From NCBI GenBank assembly GCA_022545705.1, contig JACZQN010000007.1, positions 1 to 39,283 on the forward strand: a stretch of DNA of 39,283 bases, written 5' to 3'. Origin of the DNA: Nitrospirota bacterium. GTDB taxonomy: Bacteria; Nitrospirota; Nitrospiria; Nitrospirales; Nitrospiraceae. A model generated the notes under the pieces. The model ran no database searches, was not told the origin of the DNA, and saw only the letters and a program-made list of their open reading frames with translations. Position numbers and translations under genes: made by a program. This document shows, piece by piece, positions 9,201 to 17,262 of this stretch. Position 1 is the stretch's first letter. Each line of letters starts with the position of its first letter.

Positions 9201-9401
9201 GCCGCGGGTCACCTGGGCTTCTATCCGCCGGGCCGCTTCAACAGCAATTTCCGCAAAGTTACCCCCGATGGCCCCGCGGAGGACCCGTCGTTCTGCAAAG
9301 TACGTGGGGACGAGTGAGAGGATGAGCGGGATCAGACCGACCATCACGATCGCGGCGATGATCTTCCGCTGGAGACCTTGTGTCCGACCCCAGAGTTTCA
9401 T
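6222..9401 (-). CDS. Membrane-bound multi-PAS sensor histidine kinase
   Basis: 1059 residues. A transmembrane helix lies at about 13-33. A periplasmic sensor region of roughly 300 residues with a Cache-like fold follows, then a second helix at about 338-358 and a HAMP domain. Three PAS domains follow, each ending in the RDIT signature that marks the PAS-associated C-terminal segment. The HisKA box has phospho-acceptor His844 in HEINNPLGG, and the HATPase_c domain shows N, G1 (DTGCGIP) and G2 (GTGLGLS) boxes. It should autophosphorylate and signal to the adjacent NtrC-type regulator. PAS repeats suggest redox, gas or ligand sensing, but no cofactor residue can be assigned. A good sigma70-like promoter lies immediately upstream. 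Confidence 0.92.
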   Translation of the reverse strand: MKLWGRTQGLQRKIIAAIVMVGLIPLILSLVPTYFAERRVLRGAIGGNFAEIAVEAARRIEAQVTRGINEAEQLATTPFLRTAVIEANRGYAGKDEARIQSMIRDWQRRWREREHRHEFPLFVNRIVTNHLIRWHDIRKSDYIGILVTDSQGALVISSIPQVEYYYGKREWWEAVINGERGEVFVSDLYFDPSFGTHVLNVSVPILDNAEQPRAVGAVTVLLRRDSLFHSISEVTIGATGHAMLMRSDGTPLICPLMSPEEHEVTPALLDHIVSPQAGWAVVANDSHGGRDSLVGFAPVRMRERLSAHSLGGKRWFTFVRQDPDETYTPLEQLLARVAGYGVVAFGVLLVAGVWAARQIVRPIGVLHEGAQRIGAGNLDHQLTLKTGDELEHLADAFNRMAANLKQSFGQLQQRMTDIRLLEEKYRDLIENSPEMIHQINRAGQFVHVNKTELDKLGYSREEMLRMRLWDIVPQGQEREILAYLEQLVSQGRGTIETVFLTREGRPVNVEIHSTALFDPDGGLIHSRAFVRDITQRKLLEQKVQQYTTQLEQEVADRTQQLAMSQKRYKALFDLAADSVFMVGQDGDIVAVNAREEQALGYSESQAVGTPFLEVVLPAYHDVTRSLLAKIIQGERQVPTEEIEVQNRAGAPVPVEMDLIRIDDGAATSVMVQLRDITERKRLEQQLQEYREELEVKVRERTREIEETKQYLENLLENANDVIYTLDTEQNFTYVNSKVEAWGYRKEDLIGRPYLSLLSKRHRGRRLKSTLDIGVKQVYEVELMSRTGQPREVMVSVSPLRDPEGRISGVLGIARDITDTKRLEQQIRSSEKLASVGKLAAGVAHEINNPLGGILNCLYNFRKGTLSPARQEEYLASIEDGLRRVQKIVRQLLDFSQQHEPECSPTNINAVVERVLVLTDPACVANSIRVERQLQTELPDLLVDRHMIEQVLMNLVLNAVQAIRGGGVIRIRTRTEVDRCKIDVEDTGCGIPPSILPHIFDPFFTTKGTGEGTGLGLSVSMGIVERHGGQILVESEVRKGTVFTVCLPLARERSLVGRTV

Positions 9402-9434
9402 TTTGGTAACATCAGGCCGGCGTGAGAAGCCCTT

Positions 9435-9463
9435 ATTTTCATTAAGTTTTCTGTGAATGTCAA
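9435..9463 (-). promoter_or_regulatory. Putative sigma70 promoter for the kinase/regulator pair
   Basis: On the minus strand a perfect TTGACA (9463-9458) is followed after 17 bases by GAAAAT (9440-9435), which matches the consensus -10 at four of six positions. The kinase ATG at 9401 is about 30 bases downstream. It lies in the 93-base gap after secF, so the two-component genes need not rely on the sec operon. Confidence 0.5.
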
Positions 9464-9494
9464 GAAAGGGTAACGCCCTCTTGGAAGTGCCTGA

Positions 9495-10412
9495 TTAACC
9501 ACGCCTTAAGAGCCGCCCGTGGCCACCGGGCCAGATCAAGAGGAGGGGGCTGGCAACGAACACGGAGGAATAGGTTCCGATGATCACACCCAGCAGGAGC
9601 GCAAGCGAAAAATCGTGCAGGACTTCGCCGCCGGCAAGCGTCAAAGGGACGAGCACCAGCACAATGGTGAGGGTGGTGATAATCGTGCGACTTAAGACTT
9701 GATTGATCCCGCTATTGATGACCTTTTCGATCGGATCTCTCCGTCGCGTCCGGAGATTCTCACGGATGCGGTCGAACACGACCACCGTGTCCGTGAGCGA
9801 ATATCCCGCCAACGTCAGCAAAGCGGTGACGACCAGCAGCGTAATCTCCTTGTCCAGAACGTAAAAGATTCCCAATACAGCCAGCACATCGTGGAACGTC
9901 GCGATCGCAGCGGCCAAGCCAAATCGGAACTCAAACCGGGCCGCAATATAGAGAATGATGCCGGTCAGGGAAATCAGAATCGCAAGGAGGGCATCTTGTT
10001 GCAGCTTTTTCCCAATCGTCGGCCCGATCTCCGTGGACGAGTCCACGACAAACCGGTTCTGGGAGAATTCCTGGCTGAAGATCGCCACCACCCGGTCGGC
10101 GATCTTCTCCTCAATCGTGGTGGCGGCCTTGACCCTGATCAGCAGCTTGTTCCCCCGAACAAACTCCTGCAGCTCTGCCTCCTCCAGACCATTGGACTCC
10201 AGCGCTGTCCTGGCTTCCTCAATGCGAATAGGCTGGTCGAATTTCAGTTGGACCGCCGTGCCGCCCGCGAAATCAATCCCGAGATTCGCCGCTCCTCGTC
10301 CAATCTGGACAACCGCGAGCAGCCCCAGGAAGATGAAGGCCCCGGAGCAGACAGCCGCAAGGCGGCGCTTCCCCATAAAATCGATGTTGGTCTTTCCCAC
10401 AATCTCAATCAT
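9495..10412 (-). CDS. secF: Protein translocase subunit SecF
   Basis: 305 residues, the usual length. A first transmembrane helix near 17-37 is followed by the GIDFAGGTAVQLKF motif of the first periplasmic domain. Five more helices sit in the C-terminal half, including the conserved YSLTDTVVVFDRIREN segment. With SecD it forms the proton-driven auxiliary complex that pulls exported proteins through SecYEG on the periplasmic side. It follows secD by 45 bases, the classic yajC-secD-secF order. A weak hairpin just after the stop overlaps the promoter of the next gene. Confidence 0.97.
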   Translation of the reverse strand: MIEIVGKTNIDFMGKRRLAAVCSGAFIFLGLLAVVQIGRGAANLGIDFAGGTAVQLKFDQPIRIEEARTALESNGLEEAELQEFVRGNKLLIRVKAATTIEEKIADRVVAIFSQEFSQNRFVVDSSTEIGPTIGKKLQQDALLAILISLTGIILYIAARFEFRFGLAAAIATFHDVLAVLGIFYVLDKEITLLVVTALLTLAGYSLTDTVVVFDRIRENLRTRRRDPIEKVINSGINQVLSRTIITTLTIVLVLVPLTLAGGEVLHDFSLALLLGVIIGTYSSVFVASPLLLIWPGGHGRLLRRG

Positions 10413-10457
10413 GACGGCTCCCCGTGTGACAGCAGGGCGTCCCCCAGAGCCGATCGG

Positions 10458-12101
10458 TTAAATGCTGAGTCGTTCGAGTCTCCGGCGCTGGTTGATCGTA
10501 TCGAACACGACCTTCGTCCCCACCAGCGCCGTGAACAGGTTAATGCCGATGCCAAGGCAGAGCGTCACGGCAAATCCCTTAATCGGCCCTGTTCCGAACA
10601 AAAACAGCGCGAGCCCTGTGATCAAGGTCGTGACGTGCGCGTCAATAATCGTGACCAAGGCCTTGTCGTACCCGCTATCCACGGCCAGGCGAACCGGCTT
10701 TCCCTGCCTGAGCTCTTCACGAATTCGCTCGAAGATCAGGACGTTCGAGTCCACACCCATCCCAATCGTCAGGATGATGCCGGCGATGCCGGGAAGCGTC
10801 AACGTCGCGTTCAGGCCTGCCAGCGCGCCAATGAGGCAGACCACATTCAGGGCCAGGGCGAAGGTGGCGATCACGCCCGCAAGACGGTAATAGAAGACCA
10901 TGAAGAGGACCACCAGACAGCCGGCGATCACGGTTGATCGGAGACCTTTCTCGATCGAATCTCGCCCGAGTGACGGCCCAACCGTGAGATCCTGGACAAT
11001 CTTCAGCGGTGCAGGGAGCGCGCCGGCCCGAAGGGCAATGGCGAGATCGTTCGCCTCTTCCATCGTGAACGACCCCGTGATTTGCGCTCGTCCCCCGCTG
11101 ATCCGCTCCTGAATGACCGGGGCCGAATACACGGTATTGTCGAGCACGATGGCCATCCGTTTTTTGACGTTCTCCGCCGTAATCCGCTCGAACTCTTGCG
11201 CACCTTTCGCATCGAACGTCACCGACACGTAGGGGTCGTTGAACTCACCGATTGCCACCCGCGCATCGCTCAAGACGTTGCCGGCCAGCATCACCCGCTT
11301 CTTCACCAAATACGGGACCCGGTATTCCCGGCCGCCATCCCGTTCGACCACCCTTTCAAAGAGAATTTCGTCCTCTTCCGGCAGTCTGTCCTGGAAGAGC
11401 TTCACGATGTCCCGTTCTTTCCCTTTCGGGACCCGTCGCGGCAGCTCCAGCGCGAGCTGGTTCGATTCATCGAGCAGTTTGAATTCCAGCATCGCGGTTT
11501 CCTGGATCAAGGCTTTCGCCCGCTTCGGCTCCTTGATACCAGGCAGTTGCACGACGATCTGCTTGAGCCCCTGTCGTTGAATCATCGGCTCGGCGACGCC
11601 GAATTGGTCAACCCGATTCCGGATTGTCTCCAGCGCCTGGCTGATGGTGGAATCTTTGACCCGCTTTATTTCACCCTCCCGGAGCTCATACACCAAGCTG
11701 TTTGAAGCAGAGGACTCCTCAACCTCGAAGAACGACGGGAACTCCAGGAGCGCTTTCTGAATGTCAACTTTCGACGCCTCGTCCGGAAACCGCACCGTCA
11801 CTCGGAACGGCCCGGTGCGGTCAACCGATTCGACGGAGATCGCCTTCTCCGCCAGCCAATCCTGAATGGCCCTCACAGACCGTTCGACCATCATCTCGAC
11901 CGCACGGTCTTCCTCCACTTCCAGCACGAGGTGGATGCCTCCCTGCAGGTCCAGCCCGAGGACCACCCCGCGATCGGGGAGCACCTTCTTCACCCAACTC
12001 GGCAACGCGCGGTACAGCGGCTGGTACGTCGGGATCAGGAATGTAAGGGAGAGAGCCAGGAGGAGACCCAAGAGTGCGAAGCGCCTACCGACTCGTTTCA
12101 T
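10458..12101 (-). CDS. secD: Protein translocase subunit SecD
   Basis: 547 residues. An N-terminal transmembrane helix at about 8-26 is followed by the GLDLQGGIHLVLEVE motif (49-63), large periplasmic P1 domains, and five C-terminal helices that include the GMGVDSNVLIFERIREEL segment. These are SecD hallmarks, and the length is typical. Its role is proton-motive-force-driven completion of Sec export in the inner membrane with SecF and YajC. The start follows yajC by 25 bases. Heavy export needs (multihaem cytochromes, periplasmic NXR) fit, though the operon is housekeeping. Confidence 0.97.
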   Translation of the reverse strand: MKRVGRRFALLGLLLALSLTFLIPTYQPLYRALPSWVKKVLPDRGVVLGLDLQGGIHLVLEVEEDRAVEMMVERSVRAIQDWLAEKAISVESVDRTGPFRVTVRFPDEASKVDIQKALLEFPSFFEVEESSASNSLVYELREGEIKRVKDSTISQALETIRNRVDQFGVAEPMIQRQGLKQIVVQLPGIKEPKRAKALIQETAMLEFKLLDESNQLALELPRRVPKGKERDIVKLFQDRLPEEDEILFERVVERDGGREYRVPYLVKKRVMLAGNVLSDARVAIGEFNDPYVSVTFDAKGAQEFERITAENVKKRMAIVLDNTVYSAPVIQERISGGRAQITGSFTMEEANDLAIALRAGALPAPLKIVQDLTVGPSLGRDSIEKGLRSTVIAGCLVVLFMVFYYRLAGVIATFALALNVVCLIGALAGLNATLTLPGIAGIILTIGMGVDSNVLIFERIREELRQGKPVRLAVDSGYDKALVTIIDAHVTTLITGLALFLFGTGPIKGFAVTLCLGIGINLFTALVGTKVVFDTINQRRRLERLSI

Positions 12102-12126
12102 GCCCGTCTCACTGCGCTGTCACCCA

Positions 12127-12447
12127 CTACTCCTCCTCGCTGCTTCGCAGCCGGGAGACATGGTCACGCTGAATTTTGACCTTGGTGTTGTCAGAGACCT
12201 GCAACGTGACCGTCTCCTTGCCTACGTTGGTGACGGTGCCCCAGATCCCTGAGGAAGTGACGATCTTGTCCCCTTTCTTCAACTCCTCCTGCATGACCTT
12301 GAGCTGCTTCTGGCGCTTCCGCTGCGGCTGGATGAGCAAGAAATAAAAGATGACCAAGATCAGGAAAAACGGGACCAGAGAGACGAGGACGCCTGCGGAT
12401 CCCCCGTCCTCGGCTACCCCCTGAGCCCATGCAAGTGAAGCCATCAT
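12127..12447 (-). CDS. yajC: Preprotein translocase subunit YajC
   Basis: 106 residues from the ATG at 12447. A single transmembrane helix (about 21-41) is followed by the family motif IQPQRKRQKQ and a soluble C-terminal domain with GDKIVTSSGIWGTV. YajC associates with SecDF in the inner membrane. A longer reading frame opens further upstream, but that extension lies inside tgt and is not YajC-like. The ATG overlaps the tgt stop as ATGA (12447-12444), so the two are probably translationally coupled. Confidence 0.95.
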   Translation of the reverse strand: MMASLAWAQGVAEDGGSAGVLVSLVPFFLILVIFYFLLIQPQRKRQKQLKVMQEELKKGDKIVTSSGIWGTVTNVGKETVTLQVSDNTKVKIQRDHVSRLRSSEEE

Positions 12448-13634
12448 CGCGCGTACCCTTTCTCGTCTGAGGCCATCCGTGCCAGGCGCATCTCGCTCCC
12501 TTCCGGGATGTCCCCCTCCGCAAAGCCTGTGTGTGCGCCCCGGGCGTGGAACTCCTTTCGGAAGTCTGCGAAACATCCGCCTGCGATCGCCTGCCGGATC
12601 CGACGCATCAACTCTGAAAAATAATACAGGTTATGCAACGTGTTCAGCCGCACCCCCAGCATCTCCTTGACGAGAAAGAGGTGGTGCAGATAGGCACGGG
12701 AGTATCGCGGACACACAGGACACCTGCATTCGGGGTCGATGGGCCGCTCGTCACGGGCGTATCGCGCGCGTTTGATGAGGACCCGTCCCGAAGAGGTGAA
12801 CAGCCAGCCGGTGCGTCCATGCCGGGTCGGAACCACACAGTCAAAGAGATCAACGCCGCGCGCCACTCCCTCGACGAGATCCTCCGGCATGCCGACTCCC
12901 ATGAGGTAGCGGGGACGTTCGGTGGGCAATTCCGGCACCGTGGCGTCCAGCATCGCATACATCACCGATTTCTCTTCCCCCACGGAGAGCCCGCCCACGG
13001 CATAGCCGTCAAAACCTAACGGAACCAGGTCTCTGGCCGCTTGCACGCGAAGGTCCGGGTCATCCCCCCCCTGCACGATGCCGAACAACGCTTGATCCGT
13101 CCGCCGCCGCGCTGCCTGGCACCGGCGGGCCCACGCGTTCGTTCGGAGCATCGCCTCCCGCATCTTCTCGCGGGAGACCGGAAGCGCCACACACTCATCG
13201 AGCACCATGATCAGATCCGCCCCGAGCGCTTCCTGAATGTTGATCGCCAGCTCCGGCGTCATATCGTGCAACGACCCGTCCACATGGGATTGAAACGTCA
13301 CGCCGTCGTCCGTGATCTTGCAGAGTTTTGCCAAGCTGAAGACCTGAAACCCGCCACTGTCGGTGAGGAGAGCGCCGGGCCAGGCTGTGAAGGCGTGGAG
13401 TCCCCCCATCGCGGCCACTACCTGATGGCCAGGACGCAGATACAGATGATACGCGTTATTCAGGATGAGCTGAAACCCGAGCGCCTGTAGATCTTCAGCC
13501 TCGACCCCTTTGACTACCCCGAGCGATCCGACAGGCATGAACGCCGGTGTGTCGACCGCACCATGAGCCGTCGTGAGCATGCCCAAGCGAGCCTTCCCTC
13601 CCGCATCCGTCCGCCGTACTGAAAATCCGTACAT
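12444..13634 (-). CDS. tgt: Queuine tRNA-ribosyltransferase (tRNA-guanine transglycosylase)
   Basis: 396 residues from the ATG at 13634. The enzyme swaps guanine-34 for preQ1 in tRNAs with GUN anticodons, a step in queuosine synthesis. Visible hallmarks are the LTDSGGFQVFS active-site segment, the second aspartate region in LFDCVVPTRHGRTG, and a C-terminal zinc site in the CRCPVC-type segment with a downstream Cys/His. The open frame extends 50 codons upstream to 13784, but that part runs into argS and does not match the family, so the internal ATG, 26 bases after the argS stop, was chosen. The gene order tgt-yajC-secD-secF is common in bacteria. Confidence 0.96.
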   Translation of the reverse strand: MYGFSVRRTDAGGKARLGMLTTAHGAVDTPAFMPVGSLGVVKGVEAEDLQALGFQLILNNAYHLYLRPGHQVVAAMGGLHAFTAWPGALLTDSGGFQVFSLAKLCKITDDGVTFQSHVDGSLHDMTPELAINIQEALGADLIMVLDECVALPVSREKMREAMLRTNAWARRCQAARRRTDQALFGIVQGGDDPDLRVQAARDLVPLGFDGYAVGGLSVGEEKSVMYAMLDATVPELPTERPRYLMGVGMPEDLVEGVARGVDLFDCVVPTRHGRTGWLFTSSGRVLIKRARYARDERPIDPECRCPVCPRYSRAYLHHLFLVKEMLGVRLNTLHNLYYFSELMRRIRQAIAGGCFADFRKEFHARGAHTGFAEGDIPEGSEMRLARMASDEKGYAR

Positions 13635-13660
13635 GGTTCTGAAGCGCAGGCCCTTTCCGG

Positions 13661-15421
13661 TTACATCCGATCCGGCGCTGAAATCCCCAACATCCCCAGT
13701 CCATTCCGAATCACGCTCTGAACCTCGTGCATGAGTACAAGCCGCGCCTCTGGAAGACCCGGCACGACCCGTTCCCCGTGCCACCCCATCGAAGGTCCCG
13801 ACTCGTCCGCGATGCCTTCATCCTCTACGGTATCCAGATCACTGGCGGGAGGCAGGATGCGATGCTTGTAATAGAAGGTGTGGAGCAATCCGGCCAGCTC
13901 TTGCAGGTAGAAGGTCAGGCGGTGCGGCTCCAGCGCCGCTGCGCTGCCCTGCACGACGGAGGGATACGTGGAGAGCTTCTTGATTAAACTGAATTCGTCG
14001 GGGTCCGTCAACAGCTCCAGATTCGCCTCGCTCGGCTTCGGCACCGTGATTCCCCGACTCTCCGCAACCCGAAAGAGGCTCGAAATCCGTGCGTGTGCGT
14101 ACTGGACATAATACACGGGGTTCTCGGCCGACTTCTGTGTGGCCAACTCCAGATCAAAGTCGAGGTGGGTATCCGATCGCCGCATCAGGAAGAAGAACTT
14201 GGCCGCATCGGGCCCGACATCCTCGATCACCTCACGCAGCGTGATGAATTCGCCAGCCCGTTTGGACATTTCAATCTTCCTGCCCGCGCGCAGGAGATTG
14301 ACCATTTGGACGAGCACGATCCGAAGACAATCTTTGGGATACCCGTAGGCCTGGATCACGGCCTGCATGCGCGGAATATAGCCGTGGTGGTCAGCCCCCC
14401 AGACATCAATCAGGAGGTCATATCCGCGGAGCAATTTGTCACGATGATACGCAATGTCCGTGGCCAGATAGGTGTACTCCCCCTCCTGTTTGCGTACGAC
14501 TCGATCCTTCTCATCGCCAAATGCGGATGACCGGAACCAGAGCGCGCCAGCTTCCTCGAAGAGCAAGTCCCGTTTTCTCAGGTCGTCCAGGACGTGCTCG
14601 ACCGACCCGGAGGCTTGCAAGGACGCTTCGCTGAACCACATGTCGAACGTGATCCCGAAGGACTGGAGGTCCCGGCGAATGCCCTCCAATAGTTCCTGAT
14701 AGGCCAGATCTCTGCACCGTTGCTCGGCCTCGTCGGCCGGTTGCTCGAGCAACGTTGTCCCACACTGTTCCTGCAGGCGGGCGGCTACCTCGTCGATGTA
14801 CGCACCCCGGTATCCATCTTCGGGCAATGGCGCCTCGCGGCCGTTCAGCTGCTGGAGGCGGGCATAGACCGACGCGCCCAGCAGCTTCATCTGCCGTCCG
14901 GAGTCGTTAATGTAGTACTCATTCACGACCTCGTATCCGGACGCCGACAAGAGATTCGCAAGGGCCTGCCCGACCGCGGCGCCACGGCCATGGCCGACGT
15001 GAAGCGGCCCGGTCGGATTCGCGCTCACATATTCGAGCAACACCCGGCGTCCGGCGCCGATCGCGCTGGTCCCATACGCGCGGCCCTCTGCTTCGATTGT
15101 GGTGAGCACCTCCAGCCAGAGACCTCGCTTCACCGTCATATTCAAAAATCCGGGACGGGCGATCTCCACCCGATCGAAGATCGCCTCAGGATGCTCCATG
15201 TTGTCCACAATGATTTGAGCCACATCCTGCGGGGAGCGACGCTCAGCGGAAGCCACACTCATGGCAACCGTCGATGCCAGATCGCCCCACTCCGGTCGTT
15301 TTGGCAGTTCGAGCGTCACCACGGGGAAGGGTTCGATCTTTAACTGCCCTCTTCGCCTAGCCCGATGCAGCGCGCCTTGGAGTGCCTCTGTCACCTTCTC
15401 GCGCACGACATCTTGCGGCAC
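13661..15421 (-). CDS. argS: Arginyl-tRNA synthetase
   Basis: 586 residues, a normal class I ArgRS length. The N-terminal tRNA-binding domain is followed by a HIGH-type signature (HVGHGRG, near residue 137). A KMSKS-type loop reads IEMSKRAGEFITL, and a DALR anticodon-binding domain forms the C-terminal part. It charges tRNA-Arg with arginine. The start is a GTG at 15421 with AGGAG 7-8 bases upstream. It ends 26 bases before tgt and probably shares transcription with the tgt-sec genes. Confidence 0.96.
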   Translation of the reverse strand: MPQDVVREKVTEALQGALHRARRRGQLKIEPFPVVTLELPKRPEWGDLASTVAMSVASAERRSPQDVAQIIVDNMEHPEAIFDRVEIARPGFLNMTVKRGLWLEVLTTIEAEGRAYGTSAIGAGRRVLLEYVSANPTGPLHVGHGRGAAVGQALANLLSASGYEVVNEYYINDSGRQMKLLGASVYARLQQLNGREAPLPEDGYRGAYIDEVAARLQEQCGTTLLEQPADEAEQRCRDLAYQELLEGIRRDLQSFGITFDMWFSEASLQASGSVEHVLDDLRKRDLLFEEAGALWFRSSAFGDEKDRVVRKQEGEYTYLATDIAYHRDKLLRGYDLLIDVWGADHHGYIPRMQAVIQAYGYPKDCLRIVLVQMVNLLRAGRKIEMSKRAGEFITLREVIEDVGPDAAKFFFLMRRSDTHLDFDLELATQKSAENPVYYVQYAHARISSLFRVAESRGITVPKPSEANLELLTDPDEFSLIKKLSTYPSVVQGSAAALEPHRLTFYLQELAGLLHTFYYKHRILPPASDLDTVEDEGIADESGPSMGWHGERVVPGLPEARLVLMHEVQSVIRNGLGMLGISAPDRM

Positions 15422-15485
15422 CGCAGCTCTCCTAACTATGCTGACTTGTGAGGAAAAATGAAGTTTTGCACTCTAACATAACGGC

Positions 15486-16526
15486 CTATTCCAGACAAGC
15501 TGAGTGCCGGGCGTCTCGGCATCCACGCGGCCTGTTGTGTGGACCCTGCAACATTCGAGCACAAGCCCGCCTGAGCTCTTCTAAAGGGATCCGCAAACAC
15601 GACTTCTCGACGCACGCTTGAACCGCTTCCCAGCTTCCGCATTGACAGGGTGTGCCTGTCAGAACGATCACGTGAGATCCTCGTGGAGCCCACCGCTGAA
15701 TCTTGGTTGGTCCAAACAGCGCGACTGTCGGGACATGAAGCGCAGCCGCGAGATGCGTCAGTCCTGAATCGTGGCCAATGAACAGGCGCGCATGGGCCAG
15801 GGCAGTAGCCGTATCCAGCAGATTCGTGCGATGCAGGACCAGCGGCCGCCGCTCGCAGAACGCGGTCACGGACCTGACAGCTTCCTCATCCGCCGGCCCC
15901 TCGAGCAGGATGGGTACCGCGTCCCGAGCCCGCACCCAGTCAATGATCCTGGCGAACAAGGCCGGATCAGCGCACTTGTGACGGCTTCCGCTTCCTGGGT
16001 GAAGCGCAACCAGCAAGCCTGGATCTGGGATCCCCTCAGCAGCAAGTCGAGCCTTTGCGTCTTCAAGCAGCGAGTTCGGAACGCGGAGAGGCTCGCGCGG
16101 TATGTCGGACGCCACCACGCTTGCGAGGGTCTCCAGCACCCGGTCCTCTTGATGGATGGGGCCACACGTCGAGGTGAGAGGAGATTCCACAATGACGCGG
16201 GACGCGCCAAGCTCTTGGAGAACGGATTGAAGCCGGCCATCGGAATCCCTCAACCAGCCGATGGCCAGCTCACACCGCACCAGCCATTCGCGCACCGCGC
16301 GGGACACCCACCGGGAGCCGGCCATCAACCCGGCCAACGCATCAGCTTCGAGCGCAAACGTGGAGTCCACCTCCGCACACGTGCGAAGCACCCTCCCGAT
16401 CTCCTCCCCGGCAACCAGGCCGAGAGCGTGACCGTGAAACTGCCGCCTCAGCGCTCGAATGGCTGGGAGCGCCAGGATCACGTCACCTATTGCGCCGGGA
16501 TGCAAGATCAGGAGGGTGCGCGGCAT
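15486..16526 (-). CDS. Glycosyltransferase family 9 (heptosyltransferase-like)
   Basis: About 346 residues from the ATG at 16526. A GTG 7 codons earlier (16547) would overlap mobA and is less likely. The start, LILHPGAIGDVILALPAIRALRR, is the family 9 nucleotide-sugar transferase N-terminus. The C-terminal half has FIGHDSGLTHLAAALHVPTVALFGPT, the donor-binding motif of ADP-heptose:LPS heptosyltransferases. It should add a heptose or related sugar to the lipopolysaccharide core at the inner face of the cytoplasmic membrane; the exact acceptor is unknown. It sits between mobA and argS. A C-terminal cysteine cluster resembles that seen in other family members. Confidence 0.9.
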   Translation of the reverse strand: MPRTLLILHPGAIGDVILALPAIRALRRQFHGHALGLVAGEEIGRVLRTCAEVDSTFALEADALAGLMAGSRWVSRAVREWLVRCELAIGWLRDSDGRLQSVLQELGASRVIVESPLTSTCGPIHQEDRVLETLASVVASDIPREPLRVPNSLLEDAKARLAAEGIPDPGLLVALHPGSGSRHKCADPALFARIIDWVRARDAVPILLEGPADEEAVRSVTAFCERRPLVLHRTNLLDTATALAHARLFIGHDSGLTHLAAALHVPTVALFGPTKIQRWAPRGSHVIVLTGTPCQCGSWEAVQACVEKSCLRIPLEELRRACARMLQGPHNRPRGCRDARHSACLE

Positions 16527-16530
16527 GGCT

Positions 16531-17169
16531 TCAGCCGGTCGCCCCACGATGGGGACGTTGCCCTGCCAGTAATTTCCGTGCGAACTCCAAATCGGCGGGG
16601 GTATTCACATTGAAGAAGGACAGGAATTGAGGGTCCAAGTCACGGATCTCGTCTTCAAACACAAGCCGGACCGCAATCCCGGAAGACCGGACGATTTCCT
16701 GGACCTTCAGCGCCTCTGCCTTCGCCATGCGCTCCAAATGGGGCAGACAGGCTTTGGAGTATATCGCGTGCATGGGTTGGAGCCCACTGGCAAGCTGAAC
16801 CATCACCACGTCTGACTGGTCCTCGATTTCCGCGAGGCGGACGATCACGCGGGGATTCAGGAACGGCATATCACAGGCAACGGCAAAAATGCGTGGATGG
16901 GTGGCATAGGAGAGGCCGGTAAAGAGCCCTCCCAGGGTGGCGCAATGTGGAATCAGATCGGTCACAACGCGATGACGGAGACTCGCGAGCGGCGGCAGGG
17001 GGTCAGCCACAACGACGAGCACGTCGGGAAACACCTCCTCCAACACGGACAGTGTGCGCTCCAGTAAGGTGTGTCCTTCCAGCTCCAGAAAGCGCTTGTC
17101 ATGGCCCATTCGCCGGCTCCTCCCGCCGGCGAGCAGGACACCGGTCATGGGGAGCGTTTCATTGCTCAC
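16531..17169 (-). CDS. mobA: Molybdenum cofactor guanylyltransferase MobA
   Basis: 212 residues. The N-terminal GVLLAGGRSRRMGHDK is the nucleotide-binding signature of MobA, with AVACDMPFLNP giving the metal-binding Asp region. It attaches GMP to molybdopterin to make the bis-MGD cofactor. NXR and related DMSO-reductase family enzymes need this cofactor, so the gene supports the nitrite-oxidation genes at the left of the window, although it is not in their operon. The start used is the GTG at 17169 with GGAGGA upstream; an ATG 7 codons later is possible. It starts just after the terminator of the cytochrome operon, so it probably has its own promoter. Confidence 0.92.
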   Translation of the reverse strand: MSNETLPMTGVLLAGGRSRRMGHDKRFLELEGHTLLERTLSVLEEVFPDVLVVVADPLPPLASLRHRVVTDLIPHCATLGGLFTGLSYATHPRIFAVACDMPFLNPRVIVRLAEIEDQSDVVMVQLASGLQPMHAIYSKACLPHLERMAKAEALKVQEIVRSSGIAVRLVFEDEIRDLDPQFLSFFNVNTPADLEFARKLLAGQRPHRGATG

Positions 17170-17205
17170 GGCAGACTAGTTCCTCCCGCGCTGATCCCCC
17201 ATAAA

Positions 17206-17239
17206 GAAAAAGGGGGTGGGTTCGCCCACCCCCTTTTTC
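17206..17239 (-). terminator. Intrinsic terminator of the oxidase/cytochrome operon
   Basis: A perfect 15-base-pair stem (17206-17220 with 17225-17239) with a TTCG tetraloop, flanked by A-run and T-run sequence so it could act in both directions. It lies directly after the stop of the 592-aa cytochrome and before mobA, ending the long oxidase operon. Confidence 0.9.
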
Positions 17240-17262
17240 ATCACGTCGCGCCTCGCGAACAG

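Noticed and set aside
9464-9494. Intrinsic terminator after secF
   Set aside because: The hairpin has only about 4 clean pairs plus a wobble and overlaps the kinase promoter; too weak to call.
13635-13784. N-terminal 50-codon extension of tgt
   Set aside because: It overlaps argS and has low-complexity, non-family sequence; the ATG at 13634 fits the family start.
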